This document shows, piece by piece, positions 46,788 through 55,511 of a stretch of DNA of 64,000 bases. This stretch comes from Candidatus Kryptoniota bacterium (lineage in GTDB: Bacteria > Bacteroidota > Ignavibacteria > Kryptoniales > JAKASW01). Both the position numbers and the translations under genes were made by a program. Below the pieces are notes generated by a model. That model was not told the DNA's origin. It ran no database searches and saw only the letters and a list, made by a program, of their open reading frames with translations. Every line of letters begins with the position of its first letter. The first letter of the stretch is position 1. The stretch covers positions 1-64,000 of the forward strand of contig JAHECO010000012.1 in NCBI GenBank assembly GCA_024641705.1. Reading direction: 5' to 3'.

Positions 46788-47771
46788 TTACCAGTAATTG
46801 TGAACGTGATCCCTGATCTTGTTTTCGTACAACTTGTGGATTTCGGCCATGACACTTTCTGAAAGCGGCGGGAGATCGGCAGCCCCGACATTCTCTTCGA
46901 TCTGAGACGGCCGCTTAGCGCCCGGGATCGCACACGTAACGGCGGGGAACATCAGTATCCATCTCAGCGCGAACTGTGCCATGGTCTGGCCTGGAGGCAC
47001 CAGCGTTCGCAGGCTTTCGACGGCCTGCAAGCCGATGTCGTAGTCCAGACCGGAGAACGTCTCGCCCCTGTCGAACGCCTCGCCGTGCCTGTTGAAGTTC
47101 CGGTGATCGTCCGCTGCGAAGGTGCTGTTCTTCGTGAGTTTGCCTGTGAGGAGGCCGGAAGAGAGCGGTACTCTCGCCAGTATCCCGACGCGTCTCCGCT
47201 GCGCCTCTTTGAAGAACAATTCTGCCGGGCGCTGCCGGAAGATATTGAAGATTATCTGCACCGTCTGAACACCCGGGTACTCGATGGCCTTAAGCCCCTC
47301 TTCGACCTTCTCGACGCTCACGCCGTAGTGGCGGAGCTTGCCCGCTATTACCAGGTCGTCGAGCACACCGAAGACCTCGGGTGTGTAGTACACCTCTGTC
47401 GGAGGGCAGTGCAGCTGCAGAAGGTCTATGGAGTCGGTGCCGAGGTTCTTGAGGCTGCGGTCGACGAATGCCGTGAGGTTCTCCCTGTTATATCCGCCCG
47501 CGACGTGAGGGTCCAGCCTTCGTCCCGCCTTGGTGGCAATGTGGAACTCCTCGCGGCGTTCTTTCCGGAGCTGTCGCAGCAAACGCTCGCTCCGCCCATC
47601 TCCGTACACGTCGGCGGTGTCGAAAAAATTTACTCCAAGATCAAGCGCTCGGTGGAGTGCGGCCAGCGATTCTTTGTCGTCGACGTCGCCCCATGTGCCG
47701 CCGATGGCCCACGCGCCGAAGCTTATTGCCGATACTTTCCATCCTGTCCTGCCGAGTTCGCGGTATTCCAT
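46788..47771 (-). CDS. aldo/keto reductase
   Basis: 327 residues, (beta/alpha)8 NADPH-dependent oxidoreductase. ELGRTGWKVSAISFGAWAIGG opens it. The catalytic tetrad is Asp/Tyr in FFDTADVYGDGRSE, Lys in FHIATKAGR and His in LLQLHCPP. A C-terminal NADP site is read from AIPGAKRPSQIEEN. The substrate is not deducible. Intact; its 3' end lies next to the truncated SGNH gene. Confidence 0.94.
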   Translation of the reverse strand: MEYRELGRTGWKVSAISFGAWAIGGTWGDVDDKESLAALHRALDLGVNFFDTADVYGDGRSERLLRQLRKERREEFHIATKAGRRLDPHVAGGYNRENLTAFVDRSLKNLGTDSIDLLQLHCPPTEVYYTPEVFGVLDDLVIAGKLRHYGVSVEKVEEGLKAIEYPGVQTVQIIFNIFRQRPAELFFKEAQRRRVGILARVPLSSGLLTGKLTKNSTFAADDHRNFNRHGEAFDRGETFSGLDYDIGLQAVESLRTLVPPGQTMAQFALRWILMFPAVTCAIPGAKRPSQIEENVGAADLPPLSESVMAEIHKLYENKIRDHVHNYW

Positions 47772-47838
47772 TTATGTTTCTCTCATCCTTTAGTTGTTCT
47801 AAGATCCAATGTTGCGGCAGAGTGCGGCGGGGAAGTCC

Positions 47839-48213
47839 TTAGATTCGTTTCTCCGCCAGTGTCCCCTGGTGAAAGACGATCTGCCAGCGGCCCTTGGTGA
47901 GCTGCCAGATCGAACTTCTCAGTGAGCGCGTCGCTTTGCCGGTCCGCTCGTCGCGTGATATGATGCTGTAGTTCGAGAGCGCGACATCGGCGGACAGCGA
48001 CCTGACGCGGAAGTCGCCGATCTTCATCTCCACGGCCGCCGCGTGCGGGAGCTCTTCGAGCACATCCTTCTTGCTGTAGACGCGCCCGCTGCTGCCGAAC
48101 TCTATGAAATCTTCAGATATCAGTTCCGACAGCTCCGCGACGCTCTGCCGTACCTCGTACTGCAGGAGCTTCTCTTCGAGTTCCTTGATTTGTTCTTTGA
48201 GCGCTAGTGCCAT
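47839..48213 (-). CDS. DUF4440 / NTF2-like domain protein
   Basis: 124 residues with a SnoaL/NTF2-like fold: LISEDFIEFGSSGRVYSKKDVLEEL, VALSNYSIISRD and SSIWQLTKGRWQIVFHQGTLA. Such proteins often serve as small-ligand isomerase-like or stress-associated proteins; no catalytic residues are certain. Its ATG directly follows the TAA of the upstream secreted peptidase gene (TAAATG), so translation is coupled. Confidence 0.85.
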   Translation of the reverse strand: MALALKEQIKELEEKLLQYEVRQSVAELSELISEDFIEFGSSGRVYSKKDVLEELPHAAAVEMKIGDFRVRSLSADVALSNYSIISRDERTGKATRSLRSSIWQLTKGRWQIVFHQGTLAEKRI

Positions 48214-49524
48214 TTAGTCCTGTCTCCTTACTACCCGGTAGTTGCCCATGTTGTCCCGGACCAGCGTGTAGTGGTTGTCGAGCATAAGCGTCCAGCCGCT
48301 GCCGCTTATATTCCCTCCGTCGATCTTCGTCGGTACGCTGACAGTTATCCTGTCCCACTTCGGGCTCATCAATGCGCCGTCCTCAACGTTGAGGATTCCC
48401 CAGTTGTCGGTAACGCGGATGGTCGGATATACCGTGCCGTTCTCCCCGAGGGGCATGAGGTTTCTCGGATCGAAGGATATCTTCATGCTCTCGAACCTTA
48501 TTATGAGGTGCGGGCGGTCGACGAATTCCTGCCGGTACCGTGAGATCATTTCCTTCCTCGCCGCTTCCCTGGTCGATTCCTCCGCCGCGATGACCTGGCC
48601 GTCGTACCGGGCTTGCAGCGAAGCGACGGCCGCTTTCAGGTCGGTGGGAATTGCGACGCCGAAGGCGCGTATGAAATAATCCGTGAGATTCGTCTCGCCT
48701 GAAATATCCCTGTTCCAGTATCTGTCGATCGTGCTGAGGAGATAGCCGTATGTCGGAGTCGTGACGTAGGCGAACGACCTGACATATGTCGGGAAGCGGA
48801 CGAAGTCGTTAATGCTCTTCTCGAAGTGGTACAGGGCGGCGTCTCCGCTCCTCCCCGCTATCACTGCGCCCGTATATTCGGCCAGGCCCTCGTTCAGCTC
48901 CAGGAGGTTTTCCGTTACACGGGCACGCGGGTAGAGCTGGTAGCGGTACTCCCTGAAAGTGATGGCGTCCGCAATGTGCCGCTTCATCTCGGATGTCGAT
49001 GTGGCCTCAAGTGCCTGCCGCAGCGCCTCGAGCTCGAGCTGCATGTAAATTCGTCCGTCCTTCTCGTCGAGCTGGCCGTTGTCGGGACTGTAGCCGCGGA
49101 AGCCGAGCGACGGCTGGGCGACATGGAAAAGCTCGTGCGCCAGGAGGTTCACCCTGTCCTCTTTGTTGTCTGGGAGCGGGAGCATGACCATTGCCCATTC
49201 TCTGCCGTTCCAGTGGACTTTCGTGTTAGCGATGTTGATGTCTTCGGGGAGGTGACCGACATAGACGTCGCCCTCGCGTTTCAAAGCGCCTCCTCCGTCC
49301 GGGAAGTTGGAGTATACCTGTCTCGTCGACGGATTGACGAGGAGTATGGGGCCGTACATGTCGCGGTTCCAGAGTTCGAAGTGTTGTCCCTCAGCGGCTT
49401 TCACCTCGCTGAAGTAACTCGCGAACGCCTGTTCGGGAGAAGAGAAATCCTGCGCTGCCAGAAATTGTGCGGGAAAGAAGAAGAGTACTGCCGCACTCAG
49501 TACCAGTGAAAACCGTGAAATCAT
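48214..49524 (-). CDS. secreted gluzincin-type metallopeptidase
   Basis: 436 residues from ATG 49524. Signal peptide (SLVLSAAVLFFFPAQFLAAQ). The zinc motif LLAHELFHVAQ (HExxH, 130-134) and the third ligand ELNEGLAEYTGAV (E212) mark a gluzincin. A C-terminal domain (~340-436) has beta-strand pairs. No T9SS domain, so periplasmic or soluble. Its substrate is unknown. The DUF4440 gene is directly downstream with no gap. Confidence 0.8.
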   Translation of the reverse strand: MISRFSLVLSAAVLFFFPAQFLAAQDFSSPEQAFASYFSEVKAAEGQHFELWNRDMYGPILLVNPSTRQVYSNFPDGGGALKREGDVYVGHLPEDINIANTKVHWNGREWAMVMLPLPDNKEDRVNLLAHELFHVAQPSLGFRGYSPDNGQLDEKDGRIYMQLELEALRQALEATSTSEMKRHIADAITFREYRYQLYPRARVTENLLELNEGLAEYTGAVIAGRSGDAALYHFEKSINDFVRFPTYVRSFAYVTTPTYGYLLSTIDRYWNRDISGETNLTDYFIRAFGVAIPTDLKAAVASLQARYDGQVIAAEESTREAARKEMISRYRQEFVDRPHLIIRFESMKISFDPRNLMPLGENGTVYPTIRVTDNWGILNVEDGALMSPKWDRITVSVPTKIDGGNISGSGWTLMLDNHYTLVRDNMGNYRVVRRQD

Positions 49525-49642
49525 TTCCAAAAAACTAAGCGGGGATGGTCGAAAAACCAAATTCCCGCGGACAACGAAGGTGGAACGGTGACACGAAGAG
49601 GAGAGTCAGAGTCGGAGAACGCTCGAGATCTGCCGTCTCGAT

Positions 49643-50707
49643 CTAACCCGTGTTCTTCTTCTCGAAATCGAGGAGCCACCTCTTGCGCCACAAGCCGCCG
49701 CCGTAGCCGGTCAGGCTCCCGTCCTTGCCGATGACGCGGTGACAGGGGATAACTATTGAGATGCGGTTGGCCCCGTTTGCACTGGCGACGGCCCGGATGG
49801 CTTTCAGCTTGTTGATTGCGACGGCCTGCTCCTCGTACGACCTGGTCTTTCCGTACGGGATCGTTCTGAGCTGGCGCCAGACCGATTTCTGGAATTTGGA
49901 TCCCGGGGTGACGAGGGGGACATCGAAGTCCTTTCGTTTTCCGTCGAAGTACTCCGCCAATTGTTTTTCCAGCCGTGAGATGTGCCCGTTATCCCCGTAC
50001 ACGAGGTTTGCCTTGAGCAGGCGGCTCAGGTCCCTGAGTTCAACTTCGAATGCGCGTCTCTCGGTAAACTCGAGAAGGCAGATCCCTTCATTCGTTGCGC
50101 CGGCTATCATCGGCCCGAGTGGCGTAGTAAGCCGGCGGATGTTGATGACGTTCACGAGTTTGCCGGCTGCGGGGTTGGTGCCCACTATTTTCCTGAAAGC
50201 CTCGGAGAAACCGCTGAGGGAATCGTAGCCGTTCTCGAACGCAGCGTCGGTCACGGTTGCGCCGTCCTGCATCCTGTGAAGCGCGCCGTTTATTCTCAGC
50301 ATTCTCTGGTAACCCTGGAATGTCAGGCCGTGATTCATCTTGAACCAGCGTCTCACGCGGTTCGGCTCTATGTTCATCTTTACGAGATCGTAGTCGGTGA
50401 TTTTCCTGGAAGGGCTGGTGCCGAGGATATCGATCAGTTTCTGTATGTAGTCGGGCGTAGCACCCAGCGGCTCGAGCGGCTTACACATCTTGCAAGGCCT
50501 GTATCCGTTGAGCAGTGCGTCTTTCGCGGAAGGATAGAACTCGACGTTTTCCCTTTTGGGCCTGCGCGCGCCGCAGGTCGGTCTGCAGAAGATACCGGTC
50601 GTTCGCACGCCGACGAAGAAGAGCCCTTCATATGAAACGTCGCGCCTCATGAAGGCGTCATACATCGTTTCGTCGGACCAGATGCTTGTATTGTCTGTCG
50701 ATTTCAT
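49643..50707 (-). CDS. ada: bifunctional Ada-type DNA methylation repair and regulator protein
   Basis: About 354 residues from ATG 50707. The N-terminal zinc domain has the four Cys of Ada (GIFCRPTCGARRPKRENV then RPCKMCKP), an AraC-type HTH (EPNRVRRWFKMNHGLTFQGYQRML) and a C-terminal O6-alkylguanine methyltransferase with PCHRVIGKDGSLTGYGGG. It takes methyl groups from O6-methylguanine and phosphotriesters and induces repair genes. A longer upstream frame carries no known residues. The REP-like hairpin at 50811 lies in its promoter region. Confidence 0.93.
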   Translation of the reverse strand: MKSTDNTSIWSDETMYDAFMRRDVSYEGLFFVGVRTTGIFCRPTCGARRPKRENVEFYPSAKDALLNGYRPCKMCKPLEPLGATPDYIQKLIDILGTSPSRKITDYDLVKMNIEPNRVRRWFKMNHGLTFQGYQRMLRINGALHRMQDGATVTDAAFENGYDSLSGFSEAFRKIVGTNPAAGKLVNVINIRRLTTPLGPMIAGATNEGICLLEFTERRAFEVELRDLSRLLKANLVYGDNGHISRLEKQLAEYFDGKRKDFDVPLVTPGSKFQKSVWRQLRTIPYGKTRSYEEQAVAINKLKAIRAVASANGANRISIVIPCHRVIGKDGSLTGYGGGLWRKRWLLDFEKKNTG

Positions 50708-50810
50708 GTCCCAATGTAGCTCGGTCGTACGATTGTCCGCAACCGGAAAATTGACAGAGATGTTTGTCTCCGGCAAACCGTTGAAACGGTTACCGGGTTG
50801 TTGTTGGTAT

Positions 50811-50840
50811 CTCAGCCCCGCGATTAATCGCGGGGCTGAG
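50811..50840. repeat. perfect palindromic REP-like hairpin, downstream flank of the transposase
   Basis: A 30-bp perfect inverted repeat with arms CTCAGCCCCGCGATT and AATCGCGGGGCTGAG. The core CCCCGCGAT-AATCGCGGGG is shared with 51400-51424. It sits 24 bp beyond the transposase stop, as terminal hairpins do in IS200/RAYT elements. Confidence 0.85.
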
Positions 50841-50864
50841 ATGATCAATTGCGAGTGAATCGAT

Positions 50865-51338
50865 TTACCGATTTTGGCCGTGATTTTGTTCGTCCATTTC
50901 CATGTTCGAAATGTTGAACCCGAGTGATGACAAAATGGCCTCAAGTTCCTCGCCGAATGATTTTTTCCTGTGGTGCTCGTCCTGGTTCTTGATGTACTCC
51001 CTCACTGTGCCGACCTGTGACGGGCTCACTGAAAACGCGCCGTAGCCCCGCTGCCAGCTGAACTTGGGATGAACCAGGTTCTCTGCGTTCACCCAATGAG
51101 ACGACTCTCCCTTTATGAGTTTTGCGACGTCATCGACTTTCTGGTCGCTCCTCAGGCTTACCAGCGCGTGCACGTGCTCCGGCTGGATTGCCAGCGAGTC
51201 GACGCGGATGTCGTTGAGCTTGCAGTACTCCATTATATGCTGGAAAAGCTGCCGGCGTAGCTCGTGCGTGATGAAACGCTTCCAGTTCTTGGTCGACCAT
51301 ACGAGATGCACGAAAATTTTCGCGTACGAATGAGCCAT
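50865..51338 (-). CDS. REP-associated / IS200-type Y1 transposase (TnpA)
   Basis: 157 residues of the single-strand HUH transposase family. HxH at PEHVHALVSL and the catalytic Tyr in QVGTVREYIKNQDEHHRKKSF. These enzymes nick and join hairpin ends of their own element. It is flanked on both sides by near-identical hairpins (50811-50840 and 51400-51424). The GTAG-led hairpin on the far side is a REP hallmark, so it is best seen as a RAYT rather than a classic IS200. Intact. Confidence 0.92.
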   Translation of the reverse strand: MAHSYAKIFVHLVWSTKNWKRFITHELRRQLFQHIMEYCKLNDIRVDSLAIQPEHVHALVSLRSDQKVDDVAKLIKGESSHWVNAENLVHPKFSWQRGYGAFSVSPSQVGTVREYIKNQDEHHRKKSFGEELEAILSSLGFNISNMEMDEQNHGQNR

Positions 51339-51399
51339 ATCCGTATCCCCTTTTCCTGCAAACCGCTGAGGCGATTTGTCGTTTGCTTTCGTTACTACC

Positions 51400-51424
51400 C
51401 CCCGCGATGAATCGCGGGGCTACC
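51400..51424 (-). repeat. REP-like hairpin with GTAG lead, upstream flank of the transposase
   Basis: On the minus strand GTAG is followed by CCCCGCGAT, TC, ATCGCGGGG. This has the standard REP design: a conserved tetranucleotide just 5' of a stem-loop. It is the partner of the 50811-50840 hairpin around the Y1 transposase. Confidence 0.8.
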
Positions 51425-51561
51425 GTTCCACGCTATGCTAGTTATATCCCGACAGAATGTCAACCGTTGCGATTTGCCGCGCTAGGAAATCTGAGCTTCC
51501 CGGGCGCCAGGAAGGATGGAGCGGAAGATGAGTGATGTGCCGAGGTTCTCTGTTTGTCCGT

Positions 51562-53745
51562 CTACCTAATAAAAAAGATGAGACCCATGAAAGCCACCGC
51601 CGCCGCGATGATCGATGTCGCGAGCATCCCGAAGACCGGTACTAAGAACAATACCGCTGCGACAGACCCGACGCTTCCGCCCACCAGATCTGCCGAGTAG
51701 AGCCACGTCATGGATTTAGCGCGGTTGTCGACCTTGTTCAGGCTGATGAACGCGAACACCGCAGCAACAAGGGCTCCATCAAGTATCAGCATGAGAGATG
51801 TGAACGCAAGGGAACCGAGGGGTTCGGATCTGAGGGCAGAGAAGACGATAAGGTTCAGGGATCCCATCCCGATCATCAGAGCCGTCCCCAGCCAAGTGTG
51901 TCGTTTTCCGGGTCGCTGCTTTGTCGTCATGTACTTGCTTGCCGCAAACGCACCCAGCGCGAGACCCACCATGAAAGTCATCAGGAGAATTCCGATATCC
52001 TGGTACAGAACGCCGCTCCTGTTTTGGTAGTTCAGGAGGAGCACCGTTTCACACACCATACCCGCGGCTCCGGCCAGCGACATCGATATGAACCGCCGTG
52101 CCGCGGCGAACCTCCTGGCGATCGCGATGACAATCGCAAGGGCAATCGCCAGCCAGAAGATCGGGGAGATCAGTATCGAGGATGCCTGAAAGGAGTGCGC
52201 ATCAGGGAGCGCGAAACCGCCCAGGAATTTCGACAACCATAATGATATCGTATAACCGTAACAGGCGGGTTGAAAATCCGAGTTGGGTACCGGTGTTCCG
52301 CCGGAAAGGATCTCTCTTATGCCCCGAAACCTGTCGTTCGTATAGAGGTAGTCGATGTACTGCGGCGATACCAGCCGGCTCGCTATCCTTCTTGCTTTGA
52401 ACCGGTCCGCGAGGACATCGGGATTGGTGGTCAGCTGTAAAGTTGAGGCGGTGAAGATATTTGTGGCGCCGGGTATCACGACGACGTTTCCGAACACCGA
52501 CTTGAGCGCCGCGTAAACACTTTTGTTCCTTCTCAGCAGCTGCGGCGTCCACAGATTCTCCGCGGACCGGATCGGGAAAGCGAGCACGCCGTCCTGAGTC
52601 AGCGACGTCGAGCACTCACGGAAGAATTCTTCGGTATAGAACCGGTTGTTCTGTGCGGACATCGGCTCGGGCATTGCGACGAGGATAGCGTCGTAGAGGC
52701 GGCGCTGACAGAGGAACCGCCTCGGATCATCATAGGTTATCCTGACCCTGGCGTCGCTGAGTGAACTTGCGAGCCCGGGAGGAAGATGATTTCTGAGCAA
52801 GTCGACCGTAGCCTCGCTTATCTCGACGTAGTCGACTTCTTTCACGGGCAATTTCAGAAGTTCGAATACGATGCCGGCAAACCCTCCGCCTAACACCAGA
52901 ACCTTCTGCGGATTTTCTGACTGAAGCATCGACAACTGCACAAACTCTTCCGCCGCCGTGGTCTCGGTTTCATAGGAGAGAGCGTCGTTTTCGAAAACCG
53001 ATACCTGCTCTTCGCTCGCGGTCAATGTGACGCGGCCGTACGGGGTATCGCGCGAATCGATCAGGTACGGATGATTCCACGATGTCATCCACCTGTCGAG
53101 CGGCGGTGAGAAAGCGGTGAGCAGGAGGACAATCGAGAGTCCGGCAACCGGCAGGATTTTTTGCGGCAGGCGTCCGGCTTTCCATGAGTAAAACGACACG
53201 ACCGCCAGGGAGCAGGCACAGCAAAGGAGTCCGGCCGCGAGATTCTGGACTCCCCATATCAACAGAAGAGTGGACAGCAAACCGCCAAGAACCCCGCCGG
53301 CACTTTCAAGCGAATACGCTTCAGCCAGAGTCCGGCCCTCGGACAGGAACCTCTGTGCGGTCCACCTGAACAGGAGGCCGGTAAGAAAACTCAGCGGCAT
53401 GATTGCCAACACCAGCCCCGACATTTGTGTCTCGAAAGGAAGATATCCCCCCGGCACACCTCTGCCCATGATCCTGATGCCCCTGATGACGACGATGTCC
53501 GCCGCAAGGGCGGCAGACGTAATTATGAAAAGGCTGTTTATCGACCTCTCTTGCGGCGCATCGGAGCGGCGCCCGACGGCAGCTCCGATTGCGGTGCCGA
53601 GGAGCCAGACCGCGAGCGACAGAATGTAAATAAGCTCTATCCCGTAGAACGCGACGTTCAATTCACGCAGCACGACGACCTGGCCGAGTATCGAAACGAA
53701 ACCGACCGTTATCAGATACAGTTGTGTTGAAGAACTCTTCCACAT
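51562..53745 (-). CDS. spermidine-synthase-like multi-TM protein
   Basis: 727 residues. An N-terminal six-TM block (VGFVSILGQVVVLRELNVAFYG at the start) is followed by a Rossmann aminopropyl-/methyltransferase-like domain (~270-430): VLVLGGGFAGIVFELLKL, VDYVEISEATVDLLRNHLP, YDAILVAMPEPMSAQNNRFYTEEFFREC. A second TM block closes it. Such fused proteins resemble spermine/spermidine synthases but their substrate is unproven. It lies downstream of the AmmeMemoRadiSam genes in the same direction, so co-transcription is possible (about 117 bases apart). Confidence 0.82.
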   Translation of the reverse strand: MWKSSSTQLYLITVGFVSILGQVVVLRELNVAFYGIELIYILSLAVWLLGTAIGAAVGRRSDAPQERSINSLFIITSAALAADIVVIRGIRIMGRGVPGGYLPFETQMSGLVLAIMPLSFLTGLLFRWTAQRFLSEGRTLAEAYSLESAGGVLGGLLSTLLLIWGVQNLAAGLLCCACSLAVVSFYSWKAGRLPQKILPVAGLSIVLLLTAFSPPLDRWMTSWNHPYLIDSRDTPYGRVTLTASEEQVSVFENDALSYETETTAAEEFVQLSMLQSENPQKVLVLGGGFAGIVFELLKLPVKEVDYVEISEATVDLLRNHLPPGLASSLSDARVRITYDDPRRFLCQRRLYDAILVAMPEPMSAQNNRFYTEEFFRECSTSLTQDGVLAFPIRSAENLWTPQLLRRNKSVYAALKSVFGNVVVIPGATNIFTASTLQLTTNPDVLADRFKARRIASRLVSPQYIDYLYTNDRFRGIREILSGGTPVPNSDFQPACYGYTISLWLSKFLGGFALPDAHSFQASSILISPIFWLAIALAIVIAIARRFAAARRFISMSLAGAAGMVCETVLLLNYQNRSGVLYQDIGILLMTFMVGLALGAFAASKYMTTKQRPGKRHTWLGTALMIGMGSLNLIVFSALRSEPLGSLAFTSLMLILDGALVAAVFAFISLNKVDNRAKSMTWLYSADLVGGSVGSVAAVLFLVPVFGMLATSIIAAAVAFMGLIFFIR

Positions 53746-53862
53746 ATCCCCGTCCGGAATTCTTCTGCAAAAATCTCAATCGAGGATGACGCTAGTACCG
53801 CGAATTCGAACGGCCATGAGAAAGGTAGACTCCATCGTCTATGGGAATCTTTTCCACTGGCG

Positions 53863-55407
53863 TCATCTGTGTTCTGTACTCCCGAACTCCGACTCGCTGA
53901 AGACATCGGCCTGGAAAGTGAACAACTGAGCCGTCTTCCAGTCTCCCTTCTCCAAACCCGCCTTGTAGCAGAGCTGGTCGAGGAACACCTCCTTGCTCCA
54001 CCCGGTTTCGGTCGCCACCTGCGGGAGGAAGACTGCCTGCCGGTTTCCCTTCCTGACGACGACACCGTCGCGCCCGAGAACGACCTCATCGGCACTCTTC
54101 ACCTCTGTGAATGGAGTGAGAGCGGAAATCTCGATCTCAACCCGCGGCAGTTCTTGCTCGCCGAGCGGATCGAACCGCGTATCATTAAACGCGGCCTGGA
54201 GTGCCATGGCGCCGACGACGGTACCCAATGGCCTGTCGCCTGACATACTGCCGATGCACCCGCGGAGCTCGCCGTTCTTCTTCAGCGTGACGAATGCCCC
54301 TCGCCTGACCTTAAGGCAAGCGCCGAGATTGCGGGGAAGAGGAACCGTTTCGGTTGTGAGAATCTGTTCGATAGTTCTGCGTGCGTAGCTCAGCAATGCT
54401 TCCTTGTCCGACGAAGTAAGCTTATAGAACGGGTCCACTTCGGTTGTGTCAATGCTGACCGCCGTGGAAAGCTTGCCTCTCCCAATTACGACAGCCCCGT
54501 AGCCTACGACCTGATCCGCCCTTCCGACCGGACTGTACCCCGAATTCGTGTAGCTGATCGTCGACGCATAGTTGGCGCCAAGCTCTTTTGCCGCCGCTAT
54601 CGCAGCCATGATCGGCGCTTCTCCGCACGCGCAGGTCGAAAGCTGTGGCGTGTTCTTTCTGAGTTGCCCACTCATGTAAGATTCTATCCTGTCGATGTCC
54701 ATGCTCTCGATGGCCGTAAGAGTTGCGTGGTCGATGCTCAACGCATCATCGAACCTCGGGTAATGAGACAGGTCGGAGCTCGCCACGATAAGAGACCGCT
54801 TGTCCTTCAGGATCCCGGCGAGTGCACGGCCGAATCTGACGCACATGTCGGCATCCGGTTCGCCCACCACGACCGGGATTATCTTCGCATGAGGGAACAA
54901 ATATTTCACGAACGGTATCTGAACCTCGATGGAGTGCTCCCTCTCGTGGACGGCAGGATTTGCAGTTACGTCCCGATCGCTTTTCATGAGTTCTGCAGCC
55001 GCGCTGTCGTCGACCGCGGCGGATCCTATCGGAGTGTCGAAGGACCCTTTCGGGTAAACCGAGATGCCGGTGAATCCGGCCGTCGTGTGGTTCGTCCCGA
55101 GGATTACGACCAGATCATAGCGGTTGCCTTTGACCTGGTTATATCCATCCGCCGCTATCTGTCCCGAGAAGATATACCCGGCATGCGGGACGATGATTGC
55201 CAGAGGGTGGTCGCTCTTTGCGGGCTTCGCATCGTTCAAGAACGCAGCGATCGCCTTGCTCAGCTTCGTCGAGTCCGCAGGATAGAATTGTCCCGCGAAC
55301 TGGGGCGCTCTCGCGGGACCCGATCCTCTGTCGCTTGAATTTATTTTCTGCCCCTGGCACGAATTGGCAAGGAGCAGAAGAGCCGTGAAAAGTAGAACCT
55401 TTTTCAT
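53863..55407 (-). CDS. AmmeMemoRadiSam system lipoprotein, fused Memo (B) and AMMECR1 (A)
   Basis: 514 residues from ATG 55407. Lipobox LLANSC near residue 17. The Memo domain (~30-290) includes IIVPHAGYIFSGQIAADGY, LGTNHTT, HEREHSIEVQIPFVKYLFP, SSDLSHYPRFDDA and TCACGEAPIMAAIAAAKELG. The AMMECR1 domain (~330-510) has GAFVTLKKNGELRGCIGSM, ALQAAFNDTRFDPL and VEIEISALTP. It is normally three separate proteins; here B and A are fused and lipid-anchored. It is placed behind the radical SAM partner. Chemical product unknown. Confidence 0.9.
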   Translation of the reverse strand: MKKVLLFTALLLLANSCQGQKINSSDRGSGPARAPQFAGQFYPADSTKLSKAIAAFLNDAKPAKSDHPLAIIVPHAGYIFSGQIAADGYNQVKGNRYDLVVILGTNHTTAGFTGISVYPKGSFDTPIGSAAVDDSAAAELMKSDRDVTANPAVHEREHSIEVQIPFVKYLFPHAKIIPVVVGEPDADMCVRFGRALAGILKDKRSLIVASSDLSHYPRFDDALSIDHATLTAIESMDIDRIESYMSGQLRKNTPQLSTCACGEAPIMAAIAAAKELGANYASTISYTNSGYSPVGRADQVVGYGAVVIGRGKLSTAVSIDTTEVDPFYKLTSSDKEALLSYARRTIEQILTTETVPLPRNLGACLKVRRGAFVTLKKNGELRGCIGSMSGDRPLGTVVGAMALQAAFNDTRFDPLGEQELPRVEIEISALTPFTEVKSADEVVLGRDGVVVRKGNRQAVFLPQVATETGWSKEVFLDQLCYKAGLEKGDWKTAQLFTFQADVFSESEFGSTEHR

Positions 55408-55511
55408 AGGTGCCCTTTCTTGTCTTGACCTTCGGGACCTCGTGAACCCTCCAAGGCTTGTGACTTTTCGGGAGCCGACGCGGCCGCGGTTTCTCTGCAA
55501 TTGTCCGCGGG

